Source of the DNA: CALGYY01 sp964585485 | Lineage (GTDB): Bacteria > Bacteroidota > Bacteroidia > Bacteroidales > CAIWKO01 | Direction of reading: 5' to 3' | Assembly (NCBI GenBank): GCA_964585485.1 | Contig: CAZPDS010000002.1 | Location: 1-64,000 of the forward strand | Length of the DNA: 64,000 bases | Shown here: one piece after another, positions 52,696-61,930 of the stretch | How positions within the stretch are numbered: the first letter of the stretch is position 1 | Layout: each line of letters opens with the position of its first letter | The notes under the pieces: model-generated | What the model saw: only the letters and a program-made list of their open reading frames with translations | The model's database searches: none | Told to the model about the DNA's origin: nothing | Made by a program: the position numbers and the translations under genes

Positions 52696-54234
52696 ATGTT
52701 AATTAAAACATTTGGTGGGGCTATTTATGGCATTGATGCCATATTGGTCACCGTAGAAGTCAATATCGACGCGGGTGCGGCCTTTTTCCTGGTAGGGTTG
52801 CCCGACAGTGCCGTCAAGGAAAGTCATCAGCGCATTGAAGCCGCATTCCGGAACAACGGGCACAAAATTCCGGGGAAAAAAATCGTAATCAACATGGCTC
52901 CGGCCGACATCCGGAAGGAAGGCAGTGCCTACGACCTGACCATGGCCATGGGCATCCTGGCGGCGGGCGGGCATATGGATGGGAGCCTCCTCGACAAGTA
53001 CATCGTAATGGGGGAGCTTTCTCTCGATGGCAGCCTGTTGCCGATCCGGGGTGCACTACCCATTGCCATTCGTGCGCGCAACGACGGATTCAAGGGATTT
53101 ATCCTGCCCCTCCAAAACGCACACGAAGCGGCGGTGGTCAGCGATATTGAGGTGCTGGGTGCTAAAAACATCGCGGAGGTCATTGATTTCTTCGACGGGA
53201 AAGGCCAGTTGGAGCGTGTTTGCGTCAATACCCGTGAGGAATTTTTCAGTCGGCTGAATGAATATGAGTACGATTTCTCGGATGTCAAGGGACAGGAGAA
53301 CATCAAGCGGGCGTTGGAGATAGCGGCTGCCGGCGGGCACAATGTAATTTTCATTGGCCCTCCGGGCAGTGGAAAAACCATGCTGGCCAAGCGCCTGCCC
53401 TCTATCCTTCCGCCGCTAAACCTCCACGAATCGCTCGAGACCACCAAGATTCATTCGGTGGCCGGCAAGTTGGCCAAAAAATCATCCCTGATCTCGGTAC
53501 GACCCTTCCGAAGCCCGCACCATACAATTAGTGACGTCGCCCTTGTCGGCGGGGGGCAATTCCCACAACCCGGGGAGATTTCGCTTGCGCATAACGGGGT
53601 GTTGTTTCTCGATGAATTGCCCGAATTCAAACGAACGGTGCTGGAAGTACTACGGCAACCGCTGGAAGACCGTGCGGTAACCATTTCACGGGCGAAGTTC
53701 AGTGTGGAATACCCGGCCAGCTTCATGCTAGTGGCGGCAATGAATCCCTGTCCCTGCGGCTATTACAATCATCCCGAAAAAAACTGCGCCTGCAGCCCGG
53801 GTGATGTCCAAAAATACCTCAATAAAGTTTCCGGTCCCCTGCTCGACCGCATCGATATTCACGTGGAGGTAACCCCGGTACCCTTTCGGGAATTAAGCAC
53901 GGCCCGCCCGTCGGAACTCAGCGCTACCATCCGCGAACGCGTAGTACAGGCACGCAAAATCCAGGAAGAACGATATGCCGGAAAAAACGGTGTCTATTGC
54001 AATGCGCAGATGAGCTCCCGGATGCTGCAGGAAATCTGCACCATTGGCCCGGAGGGACAAAGCATGCTGAAAAATGCCATGGAAAAATTGTCGCTCTCAG
54101 CCCGCGCTTACGACCGCATCCTAAAGGTATCGCGAACCATCGCCGACCTTGATAGCAGTCCCGACATCCGCACCGACCATTTGGCGGAAGCCATCAACTA
54201 CCGTAGCCTCGACAGGGAAAACTGGGCCGGCTGA
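52696..54234 (+). CDS. comM: YifB/ComM-family Mg-chelatase-like AAA+ ATPase
   Basis: A 512-residue AAA+ protein. ComM helps branch migration during natural transformation in Haemophilus and Vibrio, and homologues occur in non-competent bacteria too. The N-terminal lid (FLVGLPDSAVKESHQRIEAA) is followed by Walker A GPPGSGKTMLAKRLP at about residue 220, Walker B VLFLDELPEF at about 305, the cysteine cluster MNPCPCGYY with CACSPG at about 355, and the C-terminal sensor region. No other competence gene lies nearby. It is monocistronic and converges on gapA, with stops five bases apart. Confidence 0.93.
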   Translation: MLIKTFGGAIYGIDAILVTVEVNIDAGAAFFLVGLPDSAVKESHQRIEAAFRNNGHKIPGKKIVINMAPADIRKEGSAYDLTMAMGILAAGGHMDGSLLDKYIVMGELSLDGSLLPIRGALPIAIRARNDGFKGFILPLQNAHEAAVVSDIEVLGAKNIAEVIDFFDGKGQLERVCVNTREEFFSRLNEYEYDFSDVKGQENIKRALEIAAAGGHNVIFIGPPGSGKTMLAKRLPSILPPLNLHESLETTKIHSVAGKLAKKSSLISVRPFRSPHHTISDVALVGGGQFPQPGEISLAHNGVLFLDELPEFKRTVLEVLRQPLEDRAVTISRAKFSVEYPASFMLVAAMNPCPCGYYNHPEKNCACSPGDVQKYLNKVSGPLLDRIDIHVEVTPVPFRELSTARPSELSATIRERVVQARKIQEERYAGKNGVYCNAQMSSRMLQEICTIGPEGQSMLKNAMEKLSLSARAYDRILKVSRTIADLDSSPDIRTDHLAEAINYRSLDRENWAG

Positions 54235-54238
54235 TGAA

Positions 54239-55243
54239 CTACCCCAGCATCGATACAAGTTGGGCCACCCGTGAGGAATAGCCAAATTCATTGTCGTACC
54301 AGGAAACGATCTTCACCATGTTGCCGTTCATCACCTGCGTGAGCTTAGAATCGAAAATGGAGGAGTGCGGATTCCCTATGATGTCGACACTGACGATGGG
54401 ATCGGTGCAATATTCCAGAATGCCCTTCATCGGGCCTTCGGCCGCCTTTTTAATGGCCTCGTTGATTTCCTCTTTGGAGACTTCCTTGTTCAACTCACAG
54501 GTCAGGTCGACCACTGAACCATCGGGGGTGGGAACGCGCATGGCCAAACCATCCAGTTTGCCGGAGAGTTCTGGGATCACCAATCCGATAGCCTTAGCGG
54601 CTCCGGTACTGGTCGGAATGATCGAAACGGCCGCTGCCCGGGCACGGCGCAGGTCTTTGTGCGGAGCATCCAGTATGATCTGGTCGTTGGTGTAGGAGTG
54701 AATGGTATTCATCAGCCCGCGGCGAATACCGAAATTATCGTTCAACACTTTGGCTACGGGCGCCAGGCAATTGGTGGTACAGGAGGCATTGCTTAAAATG
54801 CGGTCTGTTGGTTTCAAATCCTGGTTGTTAACCCCCAGTACAATGGTACGGTCAACATCATCTTTACTATCGGCCGGAACGGTCAGCACGATCTTCTTTG
54901 CACCCGCATCAAGATGTTTCTGTAACTTTTCACGTTTGCGGAAAACACCGGTGGATTCGATCACCACATCTATACCCAGTTCTTTCCACGGCAGATTTGC
55001 GGGGTCTTTTTCAGCATAAACCTTTATTTTCTTTCCGTTCACTTCAAGCACATCCTCTTCCACGGATACCTGACCGGGAAAACGGCCATGAACTGAATCA
55101 TATTTGAGCAAATGAGCCAGGGTTTTTGCATCTGTGAGATCATTCAGGGCCACAATCTCTATGCTTTCATATTTCTGAAGGGCGCGCAGGCTTAAGCGGC
55201 CAATACGTCCAAATCCATTGATAGCTACTTTAATTTTTGTCAT
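54239..55243 (-). CDS. gap: Glyceraldehyde-3-phosphate dehydrogenase, type I
   Basis: A 334-residue glycolytic enzyme. The Rossmann start IKVAINGFGRIGRL, the active-site SNASCTTNCLAP (Cys near residue 151) and the catalytic His region with HSYTNDQ are present. The ATG at 55243 (MTKIKVAING) is chosen over one 12 codons upstream at 55279, because a TATTTTTG -7 box on the minus strand (55269-55276) lies inside that extension. The usual NAD-preferring residues near position 35 (LNDLTD) suggest NAD use. Confidence 0.97.
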   Translation of the reverse strand: MTKIKVAINGFGRIGRLSLRALQKYESIEIVALNDLTDAKTLAHLLKYDSVHGRFPGQVSVEEDVLEVNGKKIKVYAEKDPANLPWKELGIDVVIESTGVFRKREKLQKHLDAGAKKIVLTVPADSKDDVDRTIVLGVNNQDLKPTDRILSNASCTTNCLAPVAKVLNDNFGIRRGLMNTIHSYTNDQIILDAPHKDLRRARAAAVSIIPTSTGAAKAIGLVIPELSGKLDGLAMRVPTPDGSVVDLTCELNKEVSKEEINEAIKKAAEGPMKGILEYCTDPIVSVDIIGNPHSSIFDSKLTQVMNGNMVKIVSWYDNEFGYSSRVAQLVSMLG

Positions 55244-55329
55244 AGTAAAATCTATTTTAGTTGAATTACAAAAATACAAATAATGCCGGTTTCATGCTAC
55301 AAACCGGTCAAAAATGAAGCGCCGCCTTA

Positions 55330-58094
55330 TTAACGGAAAAGGGTTACCGTTCCCTTGTACTCATGAAGATGGTACTCCAGGTCATGGTATTCCAACAGGT
55401 AAACATAGGAACCCAGGGGCGCCATATGACCATCCACGGTTCCATCCCAGGCGTTGTTCGGATCCACGCTGAAAAAGATTTCTTCGCCCCAGCGATTGAA
55501 GATTCGCAGCAGGAAAGAACCTTCCAGCATACCGTCTCCCTGAATCAGAAAAACATCGTTTTTGCCATCACCATTCGGCGTGAAGGCGTTCGGGAGCCAG
55601 ATCCATGAATCGGGACGTATGCGAACGCTGTTGCTGACAGTATCTGAACAGCCGAATTCATTGGCCACTGCAAGCGTAACCACATAGGTACCCGTATCTG
55701 AATACGTATGAAACTCATCCTGCTGTGTTCCTTCGGCACCATCACCAAAATCCCAGGCCCATAAGGTTGCGCCTGGCAGCGTACGATCGAAGAAACCAAT
55801 GGTGGGATTTAAAATAGTAGGCGCCAGTTCGGGGGAAGTAACAAAAGCGGCCTGAGGTGTAGGCCAAACCCGCACATAGGCCGGAAGCGTCAGGGTATCC
55901 GCGAGGTTTCCGGGGTTGGTAACGATCAGGGTAACATCAAAAGTTCCGTGCGTCGGATAGTATCCCACCGGATTCTGCAGCATGCTGTAAGATCCGTTGC
56001 CAAAATCCCACCAGTAGCTTGCGTCCGGAGAGACCTTCAGGGAGAGATCCTGAAACTGAACACTTAATGGGGAACATCCCTCCAAAGGGCTGCCGCTGAA
56101 ACCTGCGATAGGCAACACGGGAAGTACGGTAATGGTAACATTAGATGAAGCGCTGCATCCGTTTGCATCGGTGCCCACCAGGATGTAGTTGGTTGTTCCC
56201 GCGGGCATGCAGGTTAACTGCGTAAGATTCTGTTGCCCGGCCAACGAAGGATCCGGCGGATTGGAACTCCAGACATAAGAAGTCGCGCCGGCAGCAAACA
56301 GATGGACAAGCTCGCCCATGGTGATCAGGTTGGTGTCGGACGTTGCCACCACCGGCGGGGCGGGGTTCACAAAAACCGTTACGCTATCGAAGCCCGGACA
56401 GGCGCTGGTTGTAGTAAGATAGTAGGTCGTAGTAACTGAAGGCTGCACCGTAATGCTGGCGGTAGTACCGCCGTTGCTCCAGGCATAACCCGGTCCGCCA
56501 ATGGCGGTTAGGGTTGTAGATACCCCCTCGCATAAGGTAACATCCGGACCGGCATCGGTAATTCCGGGTTCGGGCATTACCTTGATGGAGTCCGTAAAAC
56601 TGTTGGTACAGATATCCCGGACTGTAATCAGGTACCAGGTTTCAGCGGTGGGTGCCACCGTCACCGAGGTGCCGGATCCAAGACCGCCGTCCCAGGTGTA
56701 CTGATACGGCTGTATTCCACCCGATGCCAGTGCGCTTAGTGTTACAGCGTTTCCGCAGGGAATAATCGTATCGTTGGTGGTTTGCAAAACCAGGGGNNNN
56801 NNNNNNNNNNNNNNNNNNNNNNNNNNNNNNNNNNNNNNNNNNNNNNNNNNNNNNNNNNNNNNNNNNNNNNNNNNNNNNNNNNNNNNNNNNNNNNNNTTAC
56901 AGCGTTTCCGCAGGGAATAATCGTATCGTTGGTGGTTTGCAAAACCAGGGGTGTATTATCCTTAATGGTAAGAACAAGGTCCTGAGTGGATCCGCAAATG
57001 CTGGTCTGCACTGTTAACACAATGGTTTCATTGCCTTCGGTAATACCATCGTCCACCGGTTGAATAACGATGCTGGCCGTTGTTTGGCCGGCCGGAATCA
57101 GAATCGCGTTCGGAATAGTAGCGTAATCCACACCGTTCGTGGCCGTTCCGCCAATCGCGTACGAAACGGGGTAGGGATTGGTTTGCGCGGAGGGCAGGGT
57201 AAACTCAATCGTAATGTCATTACAGCCTTCGATACCATCGGAGCCTACGGCCGGCACGGAAGGATATTGGTTGATGTTAACGGCCGTGGCCGAAAATGAA
57301 TTGGCTTCCAAAAAAACACCGGAGTCATAAATACCGTCACCTGCATCGCCAATGGCCAGCTTAATGTGATATTGCAGGCAGGGAACCACGACACACCAGG
57401 CTGTAAACACTTTTGTAAATCCATCGTAAACGATGGTGCCGCCATTTATTCCCTGATTATCGATATAATACTGCGGAAAGGTTCCCAGGTTGATATTGTC
57501 TATACTAACCGGCTGGCTCGTTCCCGGGATTAAGGCAATGTTGCGGTTGGTATAGGTTCCTCCCATTGGATTAGGGCCGCTGACAAAGAATCCAAAGACA
57601 TCATTCACACTGGAATTGACAAATTCCGGATATTCCTCCGAAGCGAAAACATAGCGGAACTTGATGGTATCTGAAAGGGGAACAAAATCGAACTGAAGAA
57701 TAGCGGCATCCTCCACATCATCAGGAGTCAGGGTTTGCAGGTTGGCGTCGGTGCCTGAACTATTGTCTGTGCTGGCAAAATTAGTTACCGACGATCCGAT
57801 GGACGGCGAAGAATTAACCAGGCCGGACGACATAATAACGCCAGCACCAAAACCGAGATTCGTTGGGGTAGCCCCGGTCTGAAAATGACCTATTGCACCC
57901 GCAGTGCCTGTATACGTAACATTGGAAACCGTAACGCCGGTTCCCACCAATACGTTTTGGACGAGCTGAGTCGGTGTCTGTGCTGTATTTACGCTAAGCT
58001 GAGCCGTAACAACCGGCATATACACAAAAAGATCGCATATGCCAATCAATAGAAACAACGGCAAAAAATGGAATTTTTTCAAGGGGATGATCAT
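55330..58094 (-). CDS. Secreted adhesin-like protein with choice-of-anchor L, PKD and T9SS type B domain (split by gap)
   Basis: One gene interrupted by 100 N at 56797-56896. Bases 56742-56796 and 56897-56951 are identical, so removing the gap and one copy (155 bases) leaves 2610 bases, exactly 870 codons in frame, an 869-residue protein. It has a signal peptide, an N-terminal choice-of-anchor L domain (FRYVFASEEYPEFVNSSVND), a Calx-beta-like segment, Ig-like and PKD domains (SYWWDFGNGSY, LWAWDFGDGAEG), and a C-terminal gliding-motility-associated domain (LPNAFTPNGDGKNDVF, FNRWGEEIF). It should be a T9SS type B cargo, perhaps an adhesin. Confidence 0.88.
56742..56951. other. Assembly gap with duplicated 55-base flanks
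   Basis: The 100 N at 56797-56896 are bracketed by exact 55-base direct copies (56742-56796 and 56897-56951). This is what results when two contigs that overlap by one k-mer are scaffolded with a default gap. The join stays in frame when one copy is removed. Confidence 0.92.
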
Positions 58095-58270
58095 TTATAG
58101 TTGCAAAGATATTAAAAATGAGGACATACCGCCATAATATACCGGCCTTTTTTTTACTAGGTCGGTTAATTTGCCTCCTTGGTTGCCCGAACCATGGATT
58201 ACTCTGTAAATAATTGAAAGCGAAAAGGTGGTCGCCGGCTATAAGCTGAATGGGTCTCCTGAATTTTCCC

Positions 58271-58278
58271 TATCTTTG
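58271..58278 (+). promoter_or_regulatory. -7 box of the yraN-like gene
   Basis: TATCTTTG, 12 bases before the ATG at 58291. No TTG lies at the expected distance upstream. Confidence 0.4.
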
Positions 58279-58290
58279 CAAAAAAAACAA

Positions 58291-58656
58291 ATGGCAGAGA
58301 ATCACGACCTTGGCCGGGAAGGAGAAGTCCGTGCCCGCCAGTTCCTTGTCGACAATGGCTATGAAATTCTTGAGACCAACTGGAGACTAGGACATTTAGA
58401 AATTGACATTATTGCTAAGCAGGAGAATACCCTGGTAATAGTGGAGGTAAAAACCCGAAGATCGTCCTATTTTGGGGAGCCCGAAATAGCGGTGGATGCG
58501 AAAAAACGAAAATTAATTGTCAGTGCTGCTGACAAATACATCAGGATTAACGGATTGGATATGGAAGTCCGGTTCGATATCATTTCCCTGGTAATGGGCG
58601 GTGGGCAATGTGTAATAAATCATATCCCGGACGCCTTTTATCCCACATTAAATTAA
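58291..58656 (+). CDS. YraN/UPF0102-family protein (endonuclease-like fold)
   Basis: A 121-residue protein of the UPF0102 (YraN) family. It has a restriction-endonuclease-like fold, with the catalytic-type residues visible in HLEIDIIAKQENTLVIVEVKTRR (Asp, then Glu-x-Lys) and the family start GREGEVRARQFLVDNGY. Its biological role is not established. The ATG at 58291 follows a TATCTTTG box, whereas an in-frame start at 58228 would lie upstream of that box. It is probably co-transcribed with the pseudouridine synthase gene, which starts two bases after its stop. Confidence 0.92.
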   Translation: MAENHDLGREGEVRARQFLVDNGYEILETNWRLGHLEIDIIAKQENTLVIVEVKTRRSSYFGEPEIAVDAKKRKLIVSAADKYIRINGLDMEVRFDIISLVMGGGQCVINHIPDAFYPTLN

Positions 58657-58657
58657 C

Positions 58658-59704
58658 ATGAGAACGACAGGAAAAAACACAGGACGCGGACGATCGGAAT
58701 CATCCAAAAGTGAGCGCCATCCCTTGGTTAAAAAGAGTGCTGGAAAAACCCTCGCCCGCAGCGGGACTTCCCGGCCTTCGCCAGATTCGGAACATCCGGA
58801 CAAAAAACACAGCCTGGTGAAAAAGCGGGTATTGAAAGGTCGCGGCGGAAGCCCGGAAACCCGCGAACGTTACCCGAAAAAAGACAGTCGTACTGTCCGC
58901 CCCAAATCCGGTAGTGGTAATACAATAAAAAGAACTTACCAGCGTGATGAAGGGCGGGAAGATCTCCGAAACACCTTGCTGCCGGGCAATCGCGCTGTGC
59001 GTTTGAACAAGTACATTGCCAACGCCGGCATCTGCTCCCGCCGCGATGCCGATAAACTCATCGAATCCGGCGTAATCCGGGTAAACGGAAAGGTGGTCAC
59101 CGAACTTGGCTCCAAAATCAAGCCCGGCGATTTGGTTCAATACAACGACCAACGGCTGCGGGGCGAAGCGCTGAGGTATGTTCTGCTTAATAAGCCCAAA
59201 GGTTTCCTCTGCACCCTCGACGATCCGCAGGAACGACGCACCGTAATGGAACTGGTGCGAAGTGCCTGTGAAGAGCGTATCTATCCGGTAGGACGCCTCG
59301 ACCGGAATACCACCGGACTGCTGCTACTGACCAACGACGGGGACCTGGCCAAAAAACTTACCCACCCCCGTCATCATGTTCGCAAAGTGTACCAGGCCGA
59401 ATTAGATAAACCGCTTGCGCAGAACGACATGATAGCCCTTTCCGACGGGGTTGAACTGGAAGACGGCTTTATCGCACCCGACGCCATCGCTTACGCGGAA
59501 AAAAGTGCCGATAAAAAGAAAATTGGGATTGAAATCCACTCCGGTCGCAACCGTATTGTGCGTCGTATGTTTGAAAAATTCGGCTACGACGTGGTTAAGC
59601 TGGATCGTGTCATCTTTGCCAGTCTAAGCAAGAAGGATCTGCCGCGTGGCAAATGGCGCCACCTTACCCCCACGGAAATCAATATTCTGAGAAGAATTCA
59701 ATAA
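58658..59704 (+). CDS. RluB/RsuA-family pseudouridine synthase with basic N-terminal extension
   Basis: A 348-residue enzyme that should isomerise a uridine in ribosomal RNA. An S4 RNA-binding domain begins near residue 112 (VRLNKYIANAGICSRRDADKL) and the catalytic domain has YPVGRLDRNTTGLLLLTNDG near 210, with the Asp nucleophile in RLD. The first 110 residues are a Lys-, Arg-, Ser-rich extension of low complexity (HPLVKKSAGK, later KHSLVKKRVLK). The S4 and catalytic parts fit RluB better than RsuA, but the target position needs proof. A terminator follows at once. Confidence 0.93.
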   Translation: MRTTGKNTGRGRSESSKSERHPLVKKSAGKTLARSGTSRPSPDSEHPDKKHSLVKKRVLKGRGGSPETRERYPKKDSRTVRPKSGSGNTIKRTYQRDEGREDLRNTLLPGNRAVRLNKYIANAGICSRRDADKLIESGVIRVNGKVVTELGSKIKPGDLVQYNDQRLRGEALRYVLLNKPKGFLCTLDDPQERRTVMELVRSACEERIYPVGRLDRNTTGLLLLTNDGDLAKKLTHPRHHVRKVYQAELDKPLAQNDMIALSDGVELEDGFIAPDAIAYAEKSADKKKIGIEIHSGRNRIVRRMFEKFGYDVVKLDRVIFASLSKKDLPRGKWRHLTPTEINILRRIQ

Positions 59705-59740
59705 AAAAAAGAGGCTGTCGGAAACAGCCTCTTTTTTTTT
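59703..59740. terminator. Bidirectional intrinsic terminator
   Basis: GAGGCTGT and ACAGCCTC with a CGGAA loop, eight A before and nine T after. It separates the pseudouridine synthase gene from the convergent peptidase gene and overlaps the last bases of the latter. Confidence 0.88.
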
Positions 59741-61379
59741 AATGTCCGGAATTTGTACCGGGAACCTTATACCGGTCGCGGGTTTCCTTAATGATCAGCC
59801 AATCCCAGTCGGCCCCGTAGCCCGGTTGCTGCACATCCGGGTTGTATTCACCGTTCACCGGCGTTTTAACGTTACCATCCATGTATTTGGTGAACAGATA
59901 AGCATAGAGGGCCTTCCAGCGCTTTACCGTGGCATTCCCGGCATTCACCGAATGTGTGGTCAGGTAATCCACGGCTTTCTTGGGGGATTTCCGATACAGA
60001 TCCGCCGCCGTATTATCGACCTGCGCCACCCCCTCGATAAAGCTCTGTTCCAGTTCGCGCTGTACTTTGCGGATTTCCGGAACCATATCGCTATAGCGGG
60101 TGTAGGCAAAATTGGAGACCTGATTAAAAACCCAGAAACCGCTGGTTTCGCTGTATTCCATCATGGAACCATTACCTACTGCGTAGGATTCAGGTACTTT
60201 TGTACTACTGGTGCGGATGGGTGCGTATACCGTGGTGTAGCTGTCGTCGACGCCAAACCAAAAAATTCCACCAATGGCATCCGGCAACCAGGACCGCGAT
60301 TGGGTAACAAAGGAGAAGCCGGTTTGCTGGGTAGAGATAGCGCGTTCGTGCAAATAGCCCACACCGTTTACTTCCCAGGTCATAGGACGCCAGCGGTACG
60401 GACATTTATACGGGCCGGCGCCCACATCATTGGTCATATCCATGGGAGTGCCTTCGTAATGATCGCGCATAATTTCCATCACATCGTACACGCTGAGTTT
60501 ACGGTCAGGCTTAACCCACAAGGGCATGCGGTTCTTCAGGTTGTATCCCATGGCATAATCGAGGTATTGGTCCATGCCCGAGCAAACCCTGTTAAATCCG
60601 CTCCACACGCGGGCTTCACAAAAACGAGCGGCACCAAAATCCACCGGAGCATACGTATCCGAAAAACTAAATTCCGCATCGCTGCCCGAAAAGAAACCCT
60701 TGTCACGGGCAAAAGAAATAACATCAGACGAATACAGGCAGTTGTCAGGATCGTTCAACGGAAAAGTTGTAATACGGGCCTGATTGGCGTGTGCGCTGAT
60801 ATACCCCTCAGGGATACGGCGGGCCACCCATACAGCGCCCTTGGTGTCTTTTCCTTTGCCAATCATTTCCAGTATCCACACCTCATTGGGATCGGCGATG
60901 CTGAAGGATTCTCCTTCGCTCACATAGCCATATTCCTTCGTTAACTCATCAAAAACGCGGATGGCTTCACGGGCCGTTTTTGCGCGCTGCAGCGTGATGT
61001 AAATTAAGCTGCCATAATCCATAACGCCCGGGCCATGCCATAGCTCGGAGCGGCCGCCAAAAGTTGTTTCGCCAATGGCCAGTTGAAATTCATTCATGTT
61101 ACCCACCACATTGTAGGTATGCTTCACCTGCTTAATCTGACCCAGCTTTTTGCCCGTATCCCATTCCACCACATCCAGCATTGAACCCGTTGCCCAATCA
61201 CGGGCTGGCCAGAAATACAACTCGCCATATAAGGTATGCGAATCAGCCGTATAGCTAATCATCGTGGAACCATCCGTGGACGCCCCTTTTGTGATCAAAA
61301 AATTCGTGCAGGCATTCGCGCGGAAACCCGCCAGCATAATCAACACAACGAAGCCCATCATCCAAGACCTACTCTTCAT
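59739..61379 (-). CDS. C69-family dipeptidase
   Basis: A 546-residue exported N-terminal-nucleophile hydrolase. The signal sequence ends in ANA, just before Cys24, which would be the new N-terminal nucleophile of the mature enzyme (CTNFLITKGASTDGSTMISY). Other family features are MNEFQLAIGETTFGGR and HANQARITTFP. Homologues of this family hydrolyse dipeptides, and some are secreted by Bacteroidota. The position of Cys right after the signal peptide suggests activation by signal peptidase. It stands alone. Confidence 0.9.
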   Translation of the reverse strand: MKSRSWMMGFVVLIMLAGFRANACTNFLITKGASTDGSTMISYTADSHTLYGELYFWPARDWATGSMLDVVEWDTGKKLGQIKQVKHTYNVVGNMNEFQLAIGETTFGGRSELWHGPGVMDYGSLIYITLQRAKTAREAIRVFDELTKEYGYVSEGESFSIADPNEVWILEMIGKGKDTKGAVWVARRIPEGYISAHANQARITTFPLNDPDNCLYSSDVISFARDKGFFSGSDAEFSFSDTYAPVDFGAARFCEARVWSGFNRVCSGMDQYLDYAMGYNLKNRMPLWVKPDRKLSVYDVMEIMRDHYEGTPMDMTNDVGAGPYKCPYRWRPMTWEVNGVGYLHERAISTQQTGFSFVTQSRSWLPDAIGGIFWFGVDDSYTTVYAPIRTSSTKVPESYAVGNGSMMEYSETSGFWVFNQVSNFAYTRYSDMVPEIRKVQRELEQSFIEGVAQVDNTAADLYRKSPKKAVDYLTTHSVNAGNATVKRWKALYAYLFTKYMDGNVKTPVNGEYNPDVQQPGYGADWDWLIIKETRDRYKVPGTNSGH

Positions 61380-61495
61380 ATATAATAAATTTTAGTTTAA
61401 TAATTCTTCTCGTCTGCTCAAAAATAGTCAAATTATCCACACCAAAAAGACCTTAGTGATTGATCCATTTGACTTTAACAAAGCGTTAACGGGTT

Positions 61496-61930
61496 CTATT
61501 TGGTGCCGGTATGACCAAAGCCGCCCGCACCGCGTTCGGTTTCTTCCAGCACGTCGACCTTCAGCCACTCCGCTTTTTCGTGGGCCGCGATAATCATTTG
61601 CGCGATTCGCTCACCGTCGTTAACCAAAAAATCTTCTGACGACAAATTCACCAGTATCACTTTAATTTCGCCACGGTAATCGGCATCGATAGTTCCGGGC
61701 GTATTCAGCACCGTGATACCCTTTTTAAAAGCCAGGCCACTCCGCGGACGGATTTGCGCTTCAAAGCCTTCCGGCAAGGCAATAAACAGGCCGGTGGGAA
61801 TCAGCGCACGCTGCAAAGGTTTCAGAAGGACTGGTTCGGAGAGAAACGCCCGAAGATCCATACCGGCAGAGGCAATGGTTTCATAGGCCGGCAGGGGGTG
61901 ATGCGACTGGTTGACAATATTGATCTGCAT
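61496..61930 (-). CDS. dut: dUTP diphosphatase
   Basis: A 144-residue trimeric dUTPase that removes dUTP and supplies dUMP. All five motifs are present in order: AGMDLRA, RPRSGLAFKKG, GTIDADYRGEIKVIL, GERIAQMII and the C-terminal RGAGGFGHTGTK. The ATG directly follows the stop of the flippase gene (no gap), so the two are co-transcribed. Confidence 0.97.
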   Translation of the reverse strand: MQINIVNQSHHPLPAYETIASAGMDLRAFLSEPVLLKPLQRALIPTGLFIALPEGFEAQIRPRSGLAFKKGITVLNTPGTIDADYRGEIKVILVNLSSEDFLVNDGERIAQMIIAAHEKAEWLKVDVLEETERGAGGFGHTGTK

